From Cryomorphaceae bacterium 1068 (GTDB lineage: Bacteria > Bacteroidota > Bacteroidia > Flavobacteriales_D > Cryomorphaceae): 64,000 nucleotides of DNA. The position numbers and the translations under genes are program-made. This document shows, piece after piece, positions 1 through 8,900 of this stretch. Each line of letters opens with the position of its first letter. Positions within the stretch are counted from its first letter, which is position 1. Under the pieces are notes generated by a model, which was given only the letters and a program-made list of their open reading frames with translations, was not told the origin of the DNA and did not search any database. The stretch spans positions 1-64,000 of the forward strand of contig JAPVXR010000003.1 in assembly GCA_027214385.1 (NCBI GenBank). The letters run 5' to 3'.

Positions 1-1
1 C

Positions 2-79
2 TTCTTACCTTCAGATGGAGTCAAAGAATTACTAGACAATGAAATAGAAAAAAGAAATACGCTTGCCATCAAAACCTAA
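2..79 (+). CDS. 3' end of an unidentified gene
   Basis: The only open frame entering from the left edge reads 25 codons and stops with TAA at 77-79. It ends in the residues KRNTLAIKT. Too little is left to assign a family. The stop codon lies inside the palindrome at 61-121, which is the arrangement expected if this were the ORF of an integron-like cassette. Confidence 0.5.
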   Translation, partial: FLPSDGVKELLDNEIEKRNTLAIKT

Positions 80-121
80 ACTGCATTAAAACGCAGTTTA
101 GCTAAAACGTTGTGTGCAAGC
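61..121 (+). repeat. Imperfect palindrome A, attC-like
   Basis: A perfect 9-bp inner stem (76-84 with 93-101) sits around an 8-base loop. A 6-bp outer stem, gcttgc (61-66) with gcaagc (116-121), encloses it. The right arm carries acgttgtg, a sequence that recurs in the right arms of the palindromes at about 1120 and 2600. A start codon follows 12 bases later. The shape fits a single-strand-folding recombination site, but the GTTRRRY core is not matched strictly. Confidence 0.4.
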
Positions 122-133
122 TAAAAAACTGAA

Positions 134-595
134 ATGACAGAATACAAAACAAGAAAAATAAGCTTTAGAGAATTGGTCAAAATAGACAATTGGCAAGTAA
201 AAATTTATACGATTTCGAAAATCGGAGAATTCAACCACCCTATTTTCTATAATAATGTTATTAAACAACTTCCTAAGTGGCTAAAACAGGAAAATAGCTT
301 TAATGCATCTAATGATAAAATTGCCTTTTTAATCTTACATGCAGGTACAGAAGGCATCTTTTCATTGATAAATTGGTGGATTGACAAGTATATGCTGCAT
401 ACGAATATATATTTGACTAATCCTGAAAAACCAAATTTATTTGATAGAATATCGGGTGATGGACTTGCACCATGTATTTGGGAACTAGAAGTCATCAATC
501 ACGAAAGGATAGCATGGATGAACAATGTTTTAAAGAAGTTTCCCGAACCTCATTACGACAAATACTTTAATGACACCATTAGTTTGGAAGTATGA
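134..595 (+). CDS. Hypothetical protein, 153 aa
   Basis: I do not recognise this protein. It is predicted to be soluble, with no signal peptide or membrane segment, and has a tryptophan-rich middle (residues 75-85) and an acidic, aromatic C-terminus. Its TGA stop overlaps the ATG of the next gene by four bases, so the two are probably translated together and may act on the same substrate as the downstream acetyltransferase. It begins 12 bases after palindrome A, with only an A-rich leader between. A tiny leader plus coupling to a GNAT is common in mobile gene cassettes, but that origin is inference. Confidence 0.6.
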   Translation: MTEYKTRKISFRELVKIDNWQVKIYTISKIGEFNHPIFYNNVIKQLPKWLKQENSFNASNDKIAFLILHAGTEGIFSLINWWIDKYMLHTNIYLTNPEKPNLFDRISGDGLAPCIWELEVINHERIAWMNNVLKKFPEPHYDKYFNDTISLEV

Positions 596-1050
596 GAAAT
601 GAACCCAAAATACGTTTCGCTCAAAAAAAGGACCTACCTAATTTGATTGACTTATGCACTCTGCATGCAAGTTTCGAAAAAGCTGAATATGAGGCTAACG
701 GAAAAAAGAAGCTATTAGACAAATATCTGTTTTCAAATAATCCCAGTTTATTTTGTTTAGTTGTAGAAGATGAAAGTCAACTTATTGGTTATGCAACTTA
801 CATGAAACAATTTTCTACTTGGGATGCATGCCATTACATCTATATGGATTGTTTATTCTTGACTGAAGAATCAAGAGGTTATGGGCTTGGTGAAAAATTA
901 ATAGAGAGAATTAAAAAAGAAACACAACAATTAGGCTGTAAACTAATCCAATGGCAGACACCAGTCTTTAATACTAGAGCTATGAAATTTTACGAAAGAA
1001 TCGGAGCGTTCGGAAAATCAAAAGAACGATACTTTTTAAAAGTTAAATAA
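592..1050 (+). CDS. GNAT-family N-acetyltransferase
   Basis: This 152-aa protein is a single GNAT fold that would transfer acetyl from acetyl-CoA to an amine. The acetyl-CoA pyrophosphate loop is visible as ESRGYGLGEKL at about residues 101-111, preceded by the beta-4 strand YMDCLFL. The late motif with N-T-R-A-M-K-F-Y-E-R-I-G-A is typical of motif B (Asn and Tyr near the thioester). Overall it resembles diamine acetyltransferase-like members more than RimI, but the substrate cannot be read from sequence. The start is the ATG of an ATGA overlap with the preceding gene. The gene ends just before palindrome B. Confidence 0.85.
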   Translation: MRNEPKIRFAQKKDLPNLIDLCTLHASFEKAEYEANGKKKLLDKYLFSNNPSLFCLVVEDESQLIGYATYMKQFSTWDACHYIYMDCLFLTEESRGYGLGEKLIERIKKETQQLGCKLIQWQTPVFNTRAMKFYERIGAFGKSKERYFLKVK

Positions 1051-1051
1051 A

Positions 1052-1128
1052 GCCAGCACACAACATTGAGTAAAATGGATAAGCTCCTGACGTCGCTTAC
1101 GACATCTTACTCTGAGCGTTGGTGGTAA
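1052..1128 (+). repeat. Imperfect palindrome B, attC-like
   Basis: Three nested stems are seen: taagc/gctta (1080-1084 with 1095-1099), a 10-bp stem with one mismatch (1068-1077 with 1103-1112), and a partial outer pairing of cacaac with gttggtg. It lies 2 bases after one stop codon and 7 bases before the next start, like palindromes A and C. Confidence 0.4.
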
Positions 1129-1135
1129 TAAAAAA

Positions 1136-2533
1136 ATGACAAGACTGCTTACATTCATATTGATGTTCGTTTTGGTTCAAGGCACTTGTCAAATTGGTGC
1201 ATCGTTTCCATATTTTTTGTCATCTCCCAACGACCGATTTTATTTAAAGTCAATTCCTTTTGCTAGTCAGCTGTGGGAAGACCAAGGTCGTACAGATATT
1301 TTCAATTCATCCGACTCTTTGTTGCTGTACTCAATTCCAAAATATTTTCCTCCTCAGGGAATCGTATTAGGCAATGACGGTGCGGCAATTTTAATTGTTA
1401 AGTACTCGATTTATAATGACGACGAATTTGACGAAAGAGCTGTTTTATACTATGATGAGGGGAAGATTGCAAAAACCTACTTGGTCAACCAGCTCGTTCA
1501 GAAAAACTTAGACGACTACTATTATACTTTGTTCTATGATAGCTGGGAAGGCTGGGAATGGGATAATGGCCGATATATATTCCCCGATTCAATAACTGCT
1601 TATAAAGCAAAGCTGCTTGAATGGCCTTTTTATACTGATGGTGAAACTACCTTTTTAGCAACAAAAGATTTTGAGCTACTTCAGTTCGACCTGAGAACAG
1701 GAAACATGATTAATCGTCAACGCATTGATAATTCAGAAGAGATCGTGGACAGACATTTCCATGAGCCTAAAATCATAAAACCTGAATTCAATTGGCCAGG
1801 TTCAAAATTACCGCTGCTTTCAAACGGCGATGAATACTACAAGTCGTTTGAGAATGAGTTCGATTACAAGTACGACGGAGTAATGAAAAAGGACAAATAC
1901 AAATATTATCTTCTGGAATTGAATTGTCTCATAGACCTTACAGGCGTTTGTCTTCAAGTAGAAGCCGATTTTGAAGATTCAACCTTGAACAAGCAAATTG
2001 AAGATTTCTTTTTAGGTCAAACATTCGATGAAAATTCCATCCCTGATATAACGGAACAATGGTATTTCTATCAAAAGGATTATTTCAGGAAGTCTGACAC
2101 TCTGGTAGCCATCAATGAAAGAATAGAAGAAAAGAAACAAGAGCGAAAGCATGAACTGTGGCGCATTAAACAAGATACGCTGGATGGTGTCTACATCCCG
2201 AAGGATCTTAAAGACTGTCTCAGCGAACTTGACAAACTTCTGACCGAGAATAACAGGGAAAAATTTGGGGAAACTATGCCAGCCGATTATCACATGGGCT
2301 TAGGGACAAATCTTCGAAATCGATGGGGACTTTGGTCAAGCTCCAGACTCAGAGAATACTTTTTAGACCTTGGCGTAACTCACCCTGATGATATGTCCTC
2401 TATTATTTTAGACGGTTATCATCTATACTTAAATGAAAATGAAATCGCTTTGGACAGGCTGCTCAGTAGATATTTTTTAAAGCCAAGGCCAAAGCTTAAA
2501 TTGCCTAAAGATTATGAAGAACAAGAAAAATAG
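1136..2533 (+). CDS. Exported DUF6794-domain protein
   Basis: This 465-aa protein starts with a cleavable-looking signal peptide (about residues 1-19, ending GTCQ), so it acts beyond the inner membrane. The first 300 residues contain no domain I recognise and are rich in Tyr, Trp and Asp. The last ~90 residues carry the pattern of DUF6794: a D-L-K-D-C-L-S-E-L-D helix, then a GLG...LRN.WGLW..SRL segment, then HPDDMSSIILDGYH. That domain occurs widely in Bacteroidota with no known activity. The ATG follows palindrome B by seven bases, leaving almost no leader, and the gene ends ten bases before palindrome C. It may be another cassette-borne gene. Confidence 0.7.
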   Translation: MTRLLTFILMFVLVQGTCQIGASFPYFLSSPNDRFYLKSIPFASQLWEDQGRTDIFNSSDSLLLYSIPKYFPPQGIVLGNDGAAILIVKYSIYNDDEFDERAVLYYDEGKIAKTYLVNQLVQKNLDDYYYTLFYDSWEGWEWDNGRYIFPDSITAYKAKLLEWPFYTDGETTFLATKDFELLQFDLRTGNMINRQRIDNSEEIVDRHFHEPKIIKPEFNWPGSKLPLLSNGDEYYKSFENEFDYKYDGVMKKDKYKYYLLELNCLIDLTGVCLQVEADFEDSTLNKQIEDFFLGQTFDENSIPDITEQWYFYQKDYFRKSDTLVAINERIEEKKQERKHELWRIKQDTLDGVYIPKDLKDCLSELDKLLTENNREKFGETMPADYHMGLGTNLRNRWGLWSSSRLREYFLDLGVTHPDDMSSIILDGYHLYLNENEIALDRLLSRYFLKPRPKLKLPKDYEEQEK

Positions 2534-2543
2534 AAAAGACTAC

Positions 2544-2605
2544 CCACAACGCTCACTGTAAAGTGCATACCCTAAGGGATACGCACCTTACAGTGAGCGT
2601 TGTGG
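2544..2605 (+). repeat. Near-perfect 62-bp palindrome C, attC-like
   Basis: A perfect 18-bp inverted repeat (2544-2561 with 2588-2605) continues inward with a second, imperfect 10-bp stem that uses G-U pairs. The outermost bases are ccacaac on the left and gttgtgg on the right, the same core seen at palindromes A and B. There is no T-tract on the right, so a simple terminator role is less likely. Confidence 0.5.
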
Positions 2606-2626
2606 CAAGCAAAAAAATCAAAACTT

Positions 2627-3289
2627 ATGAAATACAAATTTGATCAGAAAACAAAATTTACATTCCAAAATTTAATCGTTCTCTCAACCATTTTTATAGT
2701 TCTCTTATGCGTTTCCTGTAAGGAGGAATCCAACTCGTTGGAAAACACAGAAAGTGAATTAATAACGAAAATAAATGCTGTTCAGGAACAAGTGATGGCA
2801 CAAGGTAATATGACAGAAGTAGAGGAACAGGCATTATTAAGTTTATGCAGCATTGTGTCCCATAATGACGGTTTGGCAACTTATACTACTGACAATAGTA
2901 TGGTATTAAAAGATGTAGAAATTGCCCCCGTATATAATGGTTGTGAAGGCCTCTCAATAGCAGAAACAAGAGAGTGTTTTAACAATAAAGTATCGACATT
3001 TATTAAGCGAGAGTTTAACTTGAGTGTATCTCAAGATTTAAATCTCTCAGAACCAAAGCCGGTAGAAGTATTTTTTATAATCAACGAAAATGGAAATTTA
3101 ACCGGCATGAAAGTGAGAGATTCAGAAGTAACCGTTCAGGCAGAAATCTTAAGAGTGCTTAGAAAAATACCTGTGATGAAGCCTGCTACCCACAATGGGG
3201 AAAGTGTTTCCGTATTGTGTTCCATCATAGTTTCATTTGGAAATAGTTTAGAAGTTGATTTTGTCCATGTTCCCGAAAGACCCGATTAA
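2627..3289 (+). CDS. Lipoprotein with TonB C-terminal-like domain
   Basis: The 220-aa product begins with a signal peptide ending LLCVSC, a good lipobox, so it should be lipid-anchored. ATG 2627 is preferred over an upstream TTG at 2600 because the latter lies inside palindrome C and would bury the signal peptide. The C-terminal ~110 residues resemble the TonB C-terminal fold of Bacteroidota: an API-type entry, a paired-cysteine segment (YNGCEGL...RECFN), the strand VEVFFIINENGNLTGMKV, then PVMKPATHNGESVSV. No TM helix or proline-rich spacer is present, so it is not a conventional energy transducer. These stand-alone domains are common in Bacteroidota and their partner is unknown. Confidence 0.7.
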   Translation: MKYKFDQKTKFTFQNLIVLSTIFIVLLCVSCKEESNSLENTESELITKINAVQEQVMAQGNMTEVEEQALLSLCSIVSHNDGLATYTTDNSMVLKDVEIAPVYNGCEGLSIAETRECFNNKVSTFIKREFNLSVSQDLNLSEPKPVEVFFIINENGNLTGMKVRDSEVTVQAEILRVLRKIPVMKPATHNGESVSVLCSIIVSFGNSLEVDFVHVPERPD

Positions 3290-3305
3290 TCTCTTAGTTA
3301 GGTGC

Positions 3306-3349
3306 GTTAAAGGGACATAGTTTACAAAGTTAAAGGCACATGGTTTACA
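3306..3349 (+). repeat. Two 21-bp direct repeats, possible IS end
   Basis: The units at 3306-3326 and 3329-3349 are identical at 19 of 21 positions and repeat with a 23-bp period. On the reverse strand each begins TGTAAAC, like the tandem terminal repeats of IS21- and IS481-type elements. No transposase gene is nearby, so this would be a solitary end left after deletion. Confidence 0.35.
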
Positions 3350-3412
3350 CTTTTTTAGGAGGTGATTTAAGAGAATATTAAACTTACGTGAACTCCAAAC
3401 CTGACGGCAACA

Positions 3413-3559
3413 ATGCGACTGCAAAAGACAGGTAAAGTCGACAATAATTTAATCAGTTTGGTATTAAAAAAGAATGAGAGGGAATTAATCCTACACCAAA
3501 GTCCGTTTAGATTAATTGTGGAACCCGGTGATCAGGAAATCCTTAGAACGAGAAAGTAA
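3413..3559 (+). pseudogene. 48-codon ORF, probable gene fragment
   Basis: This short frame encodes a basic, soluble-looking peptide ending LILHQSPFRLIVEPGDQEIL. The stretch ELILHQSPFRLIVE resembles the N-terminal beta-strands of GH31 alpha-glucosidases, where a PFRL-type motif is common. No downstream continuation exists. Together with the neighbouring IS-end-like repeats this suggests a truncated gene, but the match is too short to be certain. Nothing else is evident in 3290-3700. Confidence 0.25.
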
Positions 3560-3700
3560 GCAGTTAAGCTTAGTTTCTACATGCTTTGATTTCTTTAGTT
3601 AATGTATTTACCGCCCAATTAGTGGGATGAGAAATTTGATGACACGGGATTACCGGGCTTTTTTCCATAAGCTATGATGCCCCGCAATTAGAAGGGCTGA

Positions 3701-5194
3701 TTATACATCAACTAATAGATCGAAGAGATATCCATTTTCCTCGCGACTAAAATCTTCAAAAGTTTCGATTTGTTGATCGATTAGAGATGCATCTGCATCG
3801 GAAACATCGCCGGATCTTTGATCTAAGCGTCTTTTTAAAACTTGTGGGTCAGCTTGGCAATAGACAATTTTAAAATCTAGCTGCTTTTTCTCTGCTAGAT
3901 TCATCGCTTTGGATCGCATTTTCCTATTGTCAAACCTGGCATCGAGGATTACGGATATACCAAACGATGAGAGAAAATCCGCCAGCTCAATCATCTTATT
4001 ATACGTGGCTTGGCTTATCTCGGAATTGTAAATTTGTTCCGGGCCTTTTTCATAAAGCGGTACTCCCGTAAGGTGTTTTCTAAGCGCATCAGAACGTATG
4101 ATCAGAAATTGTTTTTCCGCAGCAATTCTACGAGCCACCGTGCTTTTGCCCGAACCCGATAAACCACTGGTAATCCAAAGTTTCGCTTTCTGATCTGTGG
4201 CGTATGATTCTGCAAGATCAAAGTAGGCTCTGGCTTCCGCTCTATTTTCGTCTTTTTCTTGGTCTGTAATTTCTGAATTGTCCGAACGAAAAGAAATGAC
4301 CTTACCGCGGATATATGCCCGCATACCGGCATAAAAATTCAAGAGCGCTGCTCCCTCATAGTCACCACTCTGTTCAAAATATTCGTTTATAACCCGCGTG
4401 GCAAGGCTGAATTGTTTTCTGAAATGCAAATCCATGACCAGAAAAGCCAGATCATAAACCACATCAATATTTCTAAATTCTTCATTGAATTCGATGCGGT
4501 CAAAAAATAGGATCTCGCCCTTGTAGAGACAAATATTATTCAAGTGCAAATCACCGTGGCATTCCCTGATTTTTCCCGATTGCCGTCTTGCATCAAAAAG
4601 GACTTTATGCTCATTTATAAAGTTAAGCGTGAACTTTTGAATGCGCTCAAAACTCTTCTCAGAAATACACTTGCCTTTATACTTATCGGTTTGAGCAAAA
4701 TTCTGAAGCGCTATTTTTCTGATATTTCCTACAGAAGCAAAGCTGTTAATCTCCTCACTTGAAACGCCTTTTTGATGCAGTCGGGCTAGTTTTTGCGCTA
4801 GCTCAGTAAAAAGTTCAGCGGTAAAATCTCCTCTTTCTACAATGCGTGAAAGTATTTGCTCCTGCTCAAACTCCTTCATTTTTAAAACGTATTCAACGAC
4901 TCTTCCCTTTTGCTGAAAACTGAATTGGCCGTCCTTTTCATAAATGGGAACTACCTCGAGGTAGAGTTCAGGAGCGAAAATGGAATTGAGACGCAATTCT
5001 TCTTCACAGTAAAATTTTCGTTTTTCTAAAGAGGTAAAATCCAAAAAACCGAGATCGAGGCTTTTTTTCATTTTGTAGGCATAATCTCCACAAAGGTAAA
5101 CATGCGAAATATGCGTTTCGAGATGTTTGATATCTGCATTAGTCTCGTGCGGATACGATTCAGAATCCTTAAGAAAGTCCACTATTTCCATCAT
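3701..5194 (-). CDS. Bifunctional APH-like / P-loop kinase protein
   Basis: This 497-aa fusion carries two phosphotransferase-like domains. Residues ~1-330 resemble aminoglycoside/choline-type kinases: a YKMKKSLDLGFLDF segment near the ATP site, the catalytic loop CHGDLHLNN at ~211-219 and FFDRIEF at ~230, the DFG-like metal site. Residues ~335-497 are an AAA/zeta-toxin-like kinase with Walker A GLSGSGKS at ~341-348, a following IIRSDALRK segment and a basic lid (KRRLDQR). The family is widespread and annotated only as APH plus ATP-binding protein; the substrate is unknown. It is the first gene on the minus strand and is flanked by long poorly coding stretches, so it is probably monocistronic. 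Confidence 0.85.
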   Translation of the reverse strand: MMEIVDFLKDSESYPHETNADIKHLETHISHVYLCGDYAYKMKKSLDLGFLDFTSLEKRKFYCEEELRLNSIFAPELYLEVVPIYEKDGQFSFQQKGRVVEYVLKMKEFEQEQILSRIVERGDFTAELFTELAQKLARLHQKGVSSEEINSFASVGNIRKIALQNFAQTDKYKGKCISEKSFERIQKFTLNFINEHKVLFDARRQSGKIRECHGDLHLNNICLYKGEILFFDRIEFNEEFRNIDVVYDLAFLVMDLHFRKQFSLATRVINEYFEQSGDYEGAALLNFYAGMRAYIRGKVISFRSDNSEITDQEKDENRAEARAYFDLAESYATDQKAKLWITSGLSGSGKSTVARRIAAEKQFLIIRSDALRKHLTGVPLYEKGPEQIYNSEISQATYNKMIELADFLSSFGISVILDARFDNRKMRSKAMNLAEKKQLDFKIVYCQADPQVLKRRLDQRSGDVSDADASLIDQQIETFEDFSREENGYLFDLLVDV

Positions 5195-5960
5195 GCTTAA
5201 GCTACGTATTTTCCATTGATTTCATTATATCCGAGAGTACGAAAATTCTTGAGAGATGGGAGAGAGGCTTATCGCGTATATCAGAGAAGGTCGAGTTCAT
5301 GGGTTTGGCCACTTAGCGAGCAAAACAAATCATTGACAAGTTAAGTGAGGTGAACGCTACAACTCTTCCTTCTATTGGGTTTATCGGAATGTCGTGGTTA
5401 AGCAAAAAATGAAAGCATCGACAATCTTATTGGCGGTGATCTTTAATTCTGCAGCTGGTCAAGTATGTTATCACTGGATTTGAACCGTTTGTGCTTAAGC
5501 CGAATCCCGAAGGTTTTGGCTTCTGCTCGAAGATGTTCGCACCCATTAAATTGACCTGACAGTTGGTATTGGCTGCATTATTATTTGGTGTACTCTGCTT
5601 TCTCCTCAACGATTTACGGTTCGTTATAAATAAGAGAGCCGCTACTCTCTGATCTTTCAGAAAGAATGTAGGTCCGGTGTGTTTCTCAGCAGGCATCGCT
5701 ATTGACTCCGACGGAAGGGTAGGGGGCAGTTCACCCTCCACTCCATCAATTCAAACTAGAAACCCTTCGGTAAAAGGAATATCAGGGAATTAAGACTGTT
5801 TCAACCTGCGGCTGTCTTGCGAGCGAAAAGTGGTAAAATCTGAGACTATTCTGTTAGCCTTCAACCGGGATTTTACGCTTTTTGGCCAAGCGTCTTCACC
5901 GAAAGGTGCCGGATACCTTAAAGAAGATTTTTTCTATATTCAAATTTCATTTCTAAACCT
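5195..5960. other. 766-bp mostly non-coding, decayed stretch
   Basis: No convincing gene is present. A 24-codon frame at 5409-5483 (+) starts with a typical signal peptide (MKASTILLAVIF...AAGQV) and then stops, which looks like the 5' remnant of an exported-protein gene. The frame continuing from 5450 to 5550 has protein-like composition but no start codon. The promoter of the minus-strand kinase gene and that of the hybrid sensor gene must lie here; no sequence matching the Bacteroidota -7 consensus stood out. Confidence 0.35.
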
Positions 5961-8900
5961 ATGGAAGTCCGCTGGTTATGTTTGTCATTTTGGTGTTTTC
6001 TGTCAGCAGCTCTTTCAATGATGGCTCAGAATGATGTACCGCTTGATACAGAATCAAAGAAATCGGAATCGGGACTACCCTTTATCGAGTATTACTCGCC
6101 CGAACGGTACGATGCATTAACCCAAAACTGGGGCGCAGTGCAAGACAGTCTCGGCATGCTGTACTTTGCAAATGGGGGAGGTGTGCTTATTTACAATGGT
6201 GTGACTTGGGAGCTGATAGAATTGCCCAATAAAACCCACACAAAATGTATCGCGATAGACAATAAGAGCCGAGTCTATGTGGGCGCTTTTGGAGAATTCG
6301 GGTTTATCGAACCCGATGAGTTGGGGCAATTTCAGTACGTTTCGCTTTCCGATTCATTGCAAGAATCTGATCGGGACTTTTCGACCATTTGGACCGTACT
6401 TGCCGCTGACGACGGTATTTATTTCAGGAGCACGGAGGCCATTTTTAGATGGGACAATGAAAAATTAAAAGTCTGGAAATCCGAAGAAAACGAATTTCGC
6501 TTTTCCTTTGTCGTCAGAGGGAAGTTCTATGTTATGCACAATTCGCAAGGCATGATGTCTATGGGAAATGACGACCTCGAGTTAATTCCGAACGGTGAGT
6601 TTTACGTCAAAAAGGGAGTAACGGTAATGCTTCCATATCCACCAAATAAGCTGCTCGTAGGCACGCTAAAAGGTTTTTACATTCATGACGAAAATGAGAT
6701 AGTCCCTTTTTACAACGAAGTTGAGGATTACCTGGTAGAAAGTTTTCCCTATGGCGGCATTGTTCTAAACGACGGAACATTTGCCATAGCTACACTCAAT
6801 GCGGGTTTGGTCGTAATAGACAATGAAGGGAAGCTAAAACTCTTGTTGAATGACAATGAGTACTTGGGCTCCTTGGAAGTATATAATTTATTTCAAGATA
6901 AATCGGGGATACTTTGGGCTTCCTTGGGCAAAGGTATCGCTAAAATAGAGTATCCCTCACCGTTTACCTGCTTCGAGCACTTAAACGGAAACTTCAGGGC
7001 TTTTGCACTTACCCGGTACAAGGGAAAACTATATGCGGGGACGGATATTGGACTATTTGTTCTGGAAACCGACAAGTCGGGCAAGGCACAATTTGAAGGT
7101 GTTTTGGATATGAACAAGCGCATTTGGGATTTGCATGTTTTCGAAGATAGGCTGATGGTAGGAGGAACCGGTGGTATATATGAAATAAAGGACAACGAGG
7201 TAAGCCGCATTCCCACTGAAAATATTTCCAAATTTCGGAGATCTCCACTCGATGATAACCGCATCTTTCTGACGATGGCCCGTGGATTTGAATCGATTTA
7301 TTTCAAAGAGGGTGAGTGGATTCGAGAAGGCCCTGTGGCCGACATAGATGTAGACACATATACTGTTTTAGTCGACTCATCGGGAAATATTTGGCTCGAA
7401 ACCAGCGAAGACTGGTTATGGCGTGTCCGTTTTGAAAACCGAGGTGAAGCCCGAGATTTAGAAAATCCGATTCTTAAAAAATACGGTCTTGAAAATGGAT
7501 TGTCAGTCGAGAGAACACAGCTTTTAATGGTAAATGGTGTCATATACAGCACCCCACATGAAGCTGGAAAAACATCTTTTAGTTACGATCCGGGTACCGA
7601 TAGATTCGCAGAAGACACCTTACTTCAAGCCCTGTTCTTTAACAAACCTGGACCTATACGCTTAAACCATGTCGACACATTGGAGAATGTTCTATTCACA
7701 ACATTCGACGATGACGGATTTTCAAATAATTACATCGCGTGGAAACAAGCCGACAATCAATACGAAGTGGAGGAATTACACGAGCACAGAATTGCGGGAC
7801 AAGATCAGATCGCCGCATTCGTTGATCTTGAAGACAGTGTGATTTGGTACGGTGGAAACGACGGTGTGTACCGACATGACCTGAAGCAAAAAAAGATTGA
7901 CAATAACGGAGGTTTAGCTCTGATCAATAAAGTTTTGTACGACACTGATTCGTTGCTTATTTCGGGCCCGTACCAGCGGACAAGTATTTCGTTGCCACAT
8001 TCCAATAAAATGCTGAGGGTAGCCTACAGCAGTACAGGGTATTACGACGAAAATTCCCACCTCTATCAATACCAATTGGAGGGATTTGAAGACAGCTGGT
8101 CTGCCTGGACCGTGGAAACTCAAAAAGACTATACCAACCTTTCCGAAGGCAATTATACGTTTAGGGTACGTTCGAAGGATATTTTCGGGCAAGTGAGCGC
8201 CGGAAGCAATTTTGCATTTGTAATACTTCCACCTTGGCACCGTACATGGTGGGCCTATTTGCTCTACATCTTATTGGCTATCGTTGTCTTTGTAAGTCTC
8301 AATTATTGGCGAACAAGGCAGCTGCGCCAGAAAAATCTCGATTTAGAGGCCATTGTCTTGGATCGCACAGAGGCGATGGTTGTGAAAAATGCTGAGTTGG
8401 AAGAGAAGACTGAAAAGCTACGAGCACAAACGGATCAACTCAAGGAGCTCGATCGGATGAAAACAAGGCTATTTGCCAATATTTCCCACGAGTTCAGAAC
8501 CCCACTTACGTTGATTAAAGGTCCGATTGAGCTCGCCGAAAGATCGCCCGAAAAACCAATGCCACCTGAGAATGTCAAAATGGTGCGACGCAACGCAAAT
8601 CGCTTGCTGAAATTGGTCAATCAACTGCTCGACCTGTCCAAAATTGATGCAGGTGGCTTAAAATTGGAACCCACAGAAGGCAATACATTTAAGTGTCTGC
8701 GTGCCGCTGCCTCCTCCTTCAGCTCCCATGCGGCACAGAGAAATATGGATTACCAAATACGAATTCCTTCCACTACTTTATGGGCTTCATTCGATCGCGA
8801 TAAATTGGAGAAAGTAGCCTACAATTTACTTAGCAATGCCTTCAAGTTCACATCAGATAATGGGACCGTGGTTTTTTCTGCGTCTTATGCAGGTGGACAA

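Noticed and set aside
5427-5741. Minus-strand frame of 104 codons in the gap before the hybrid sensor
   Set aside because: No family resemblance, low-complexity composition, and the opposite strand shows a signal-peptide remnant in the same place.
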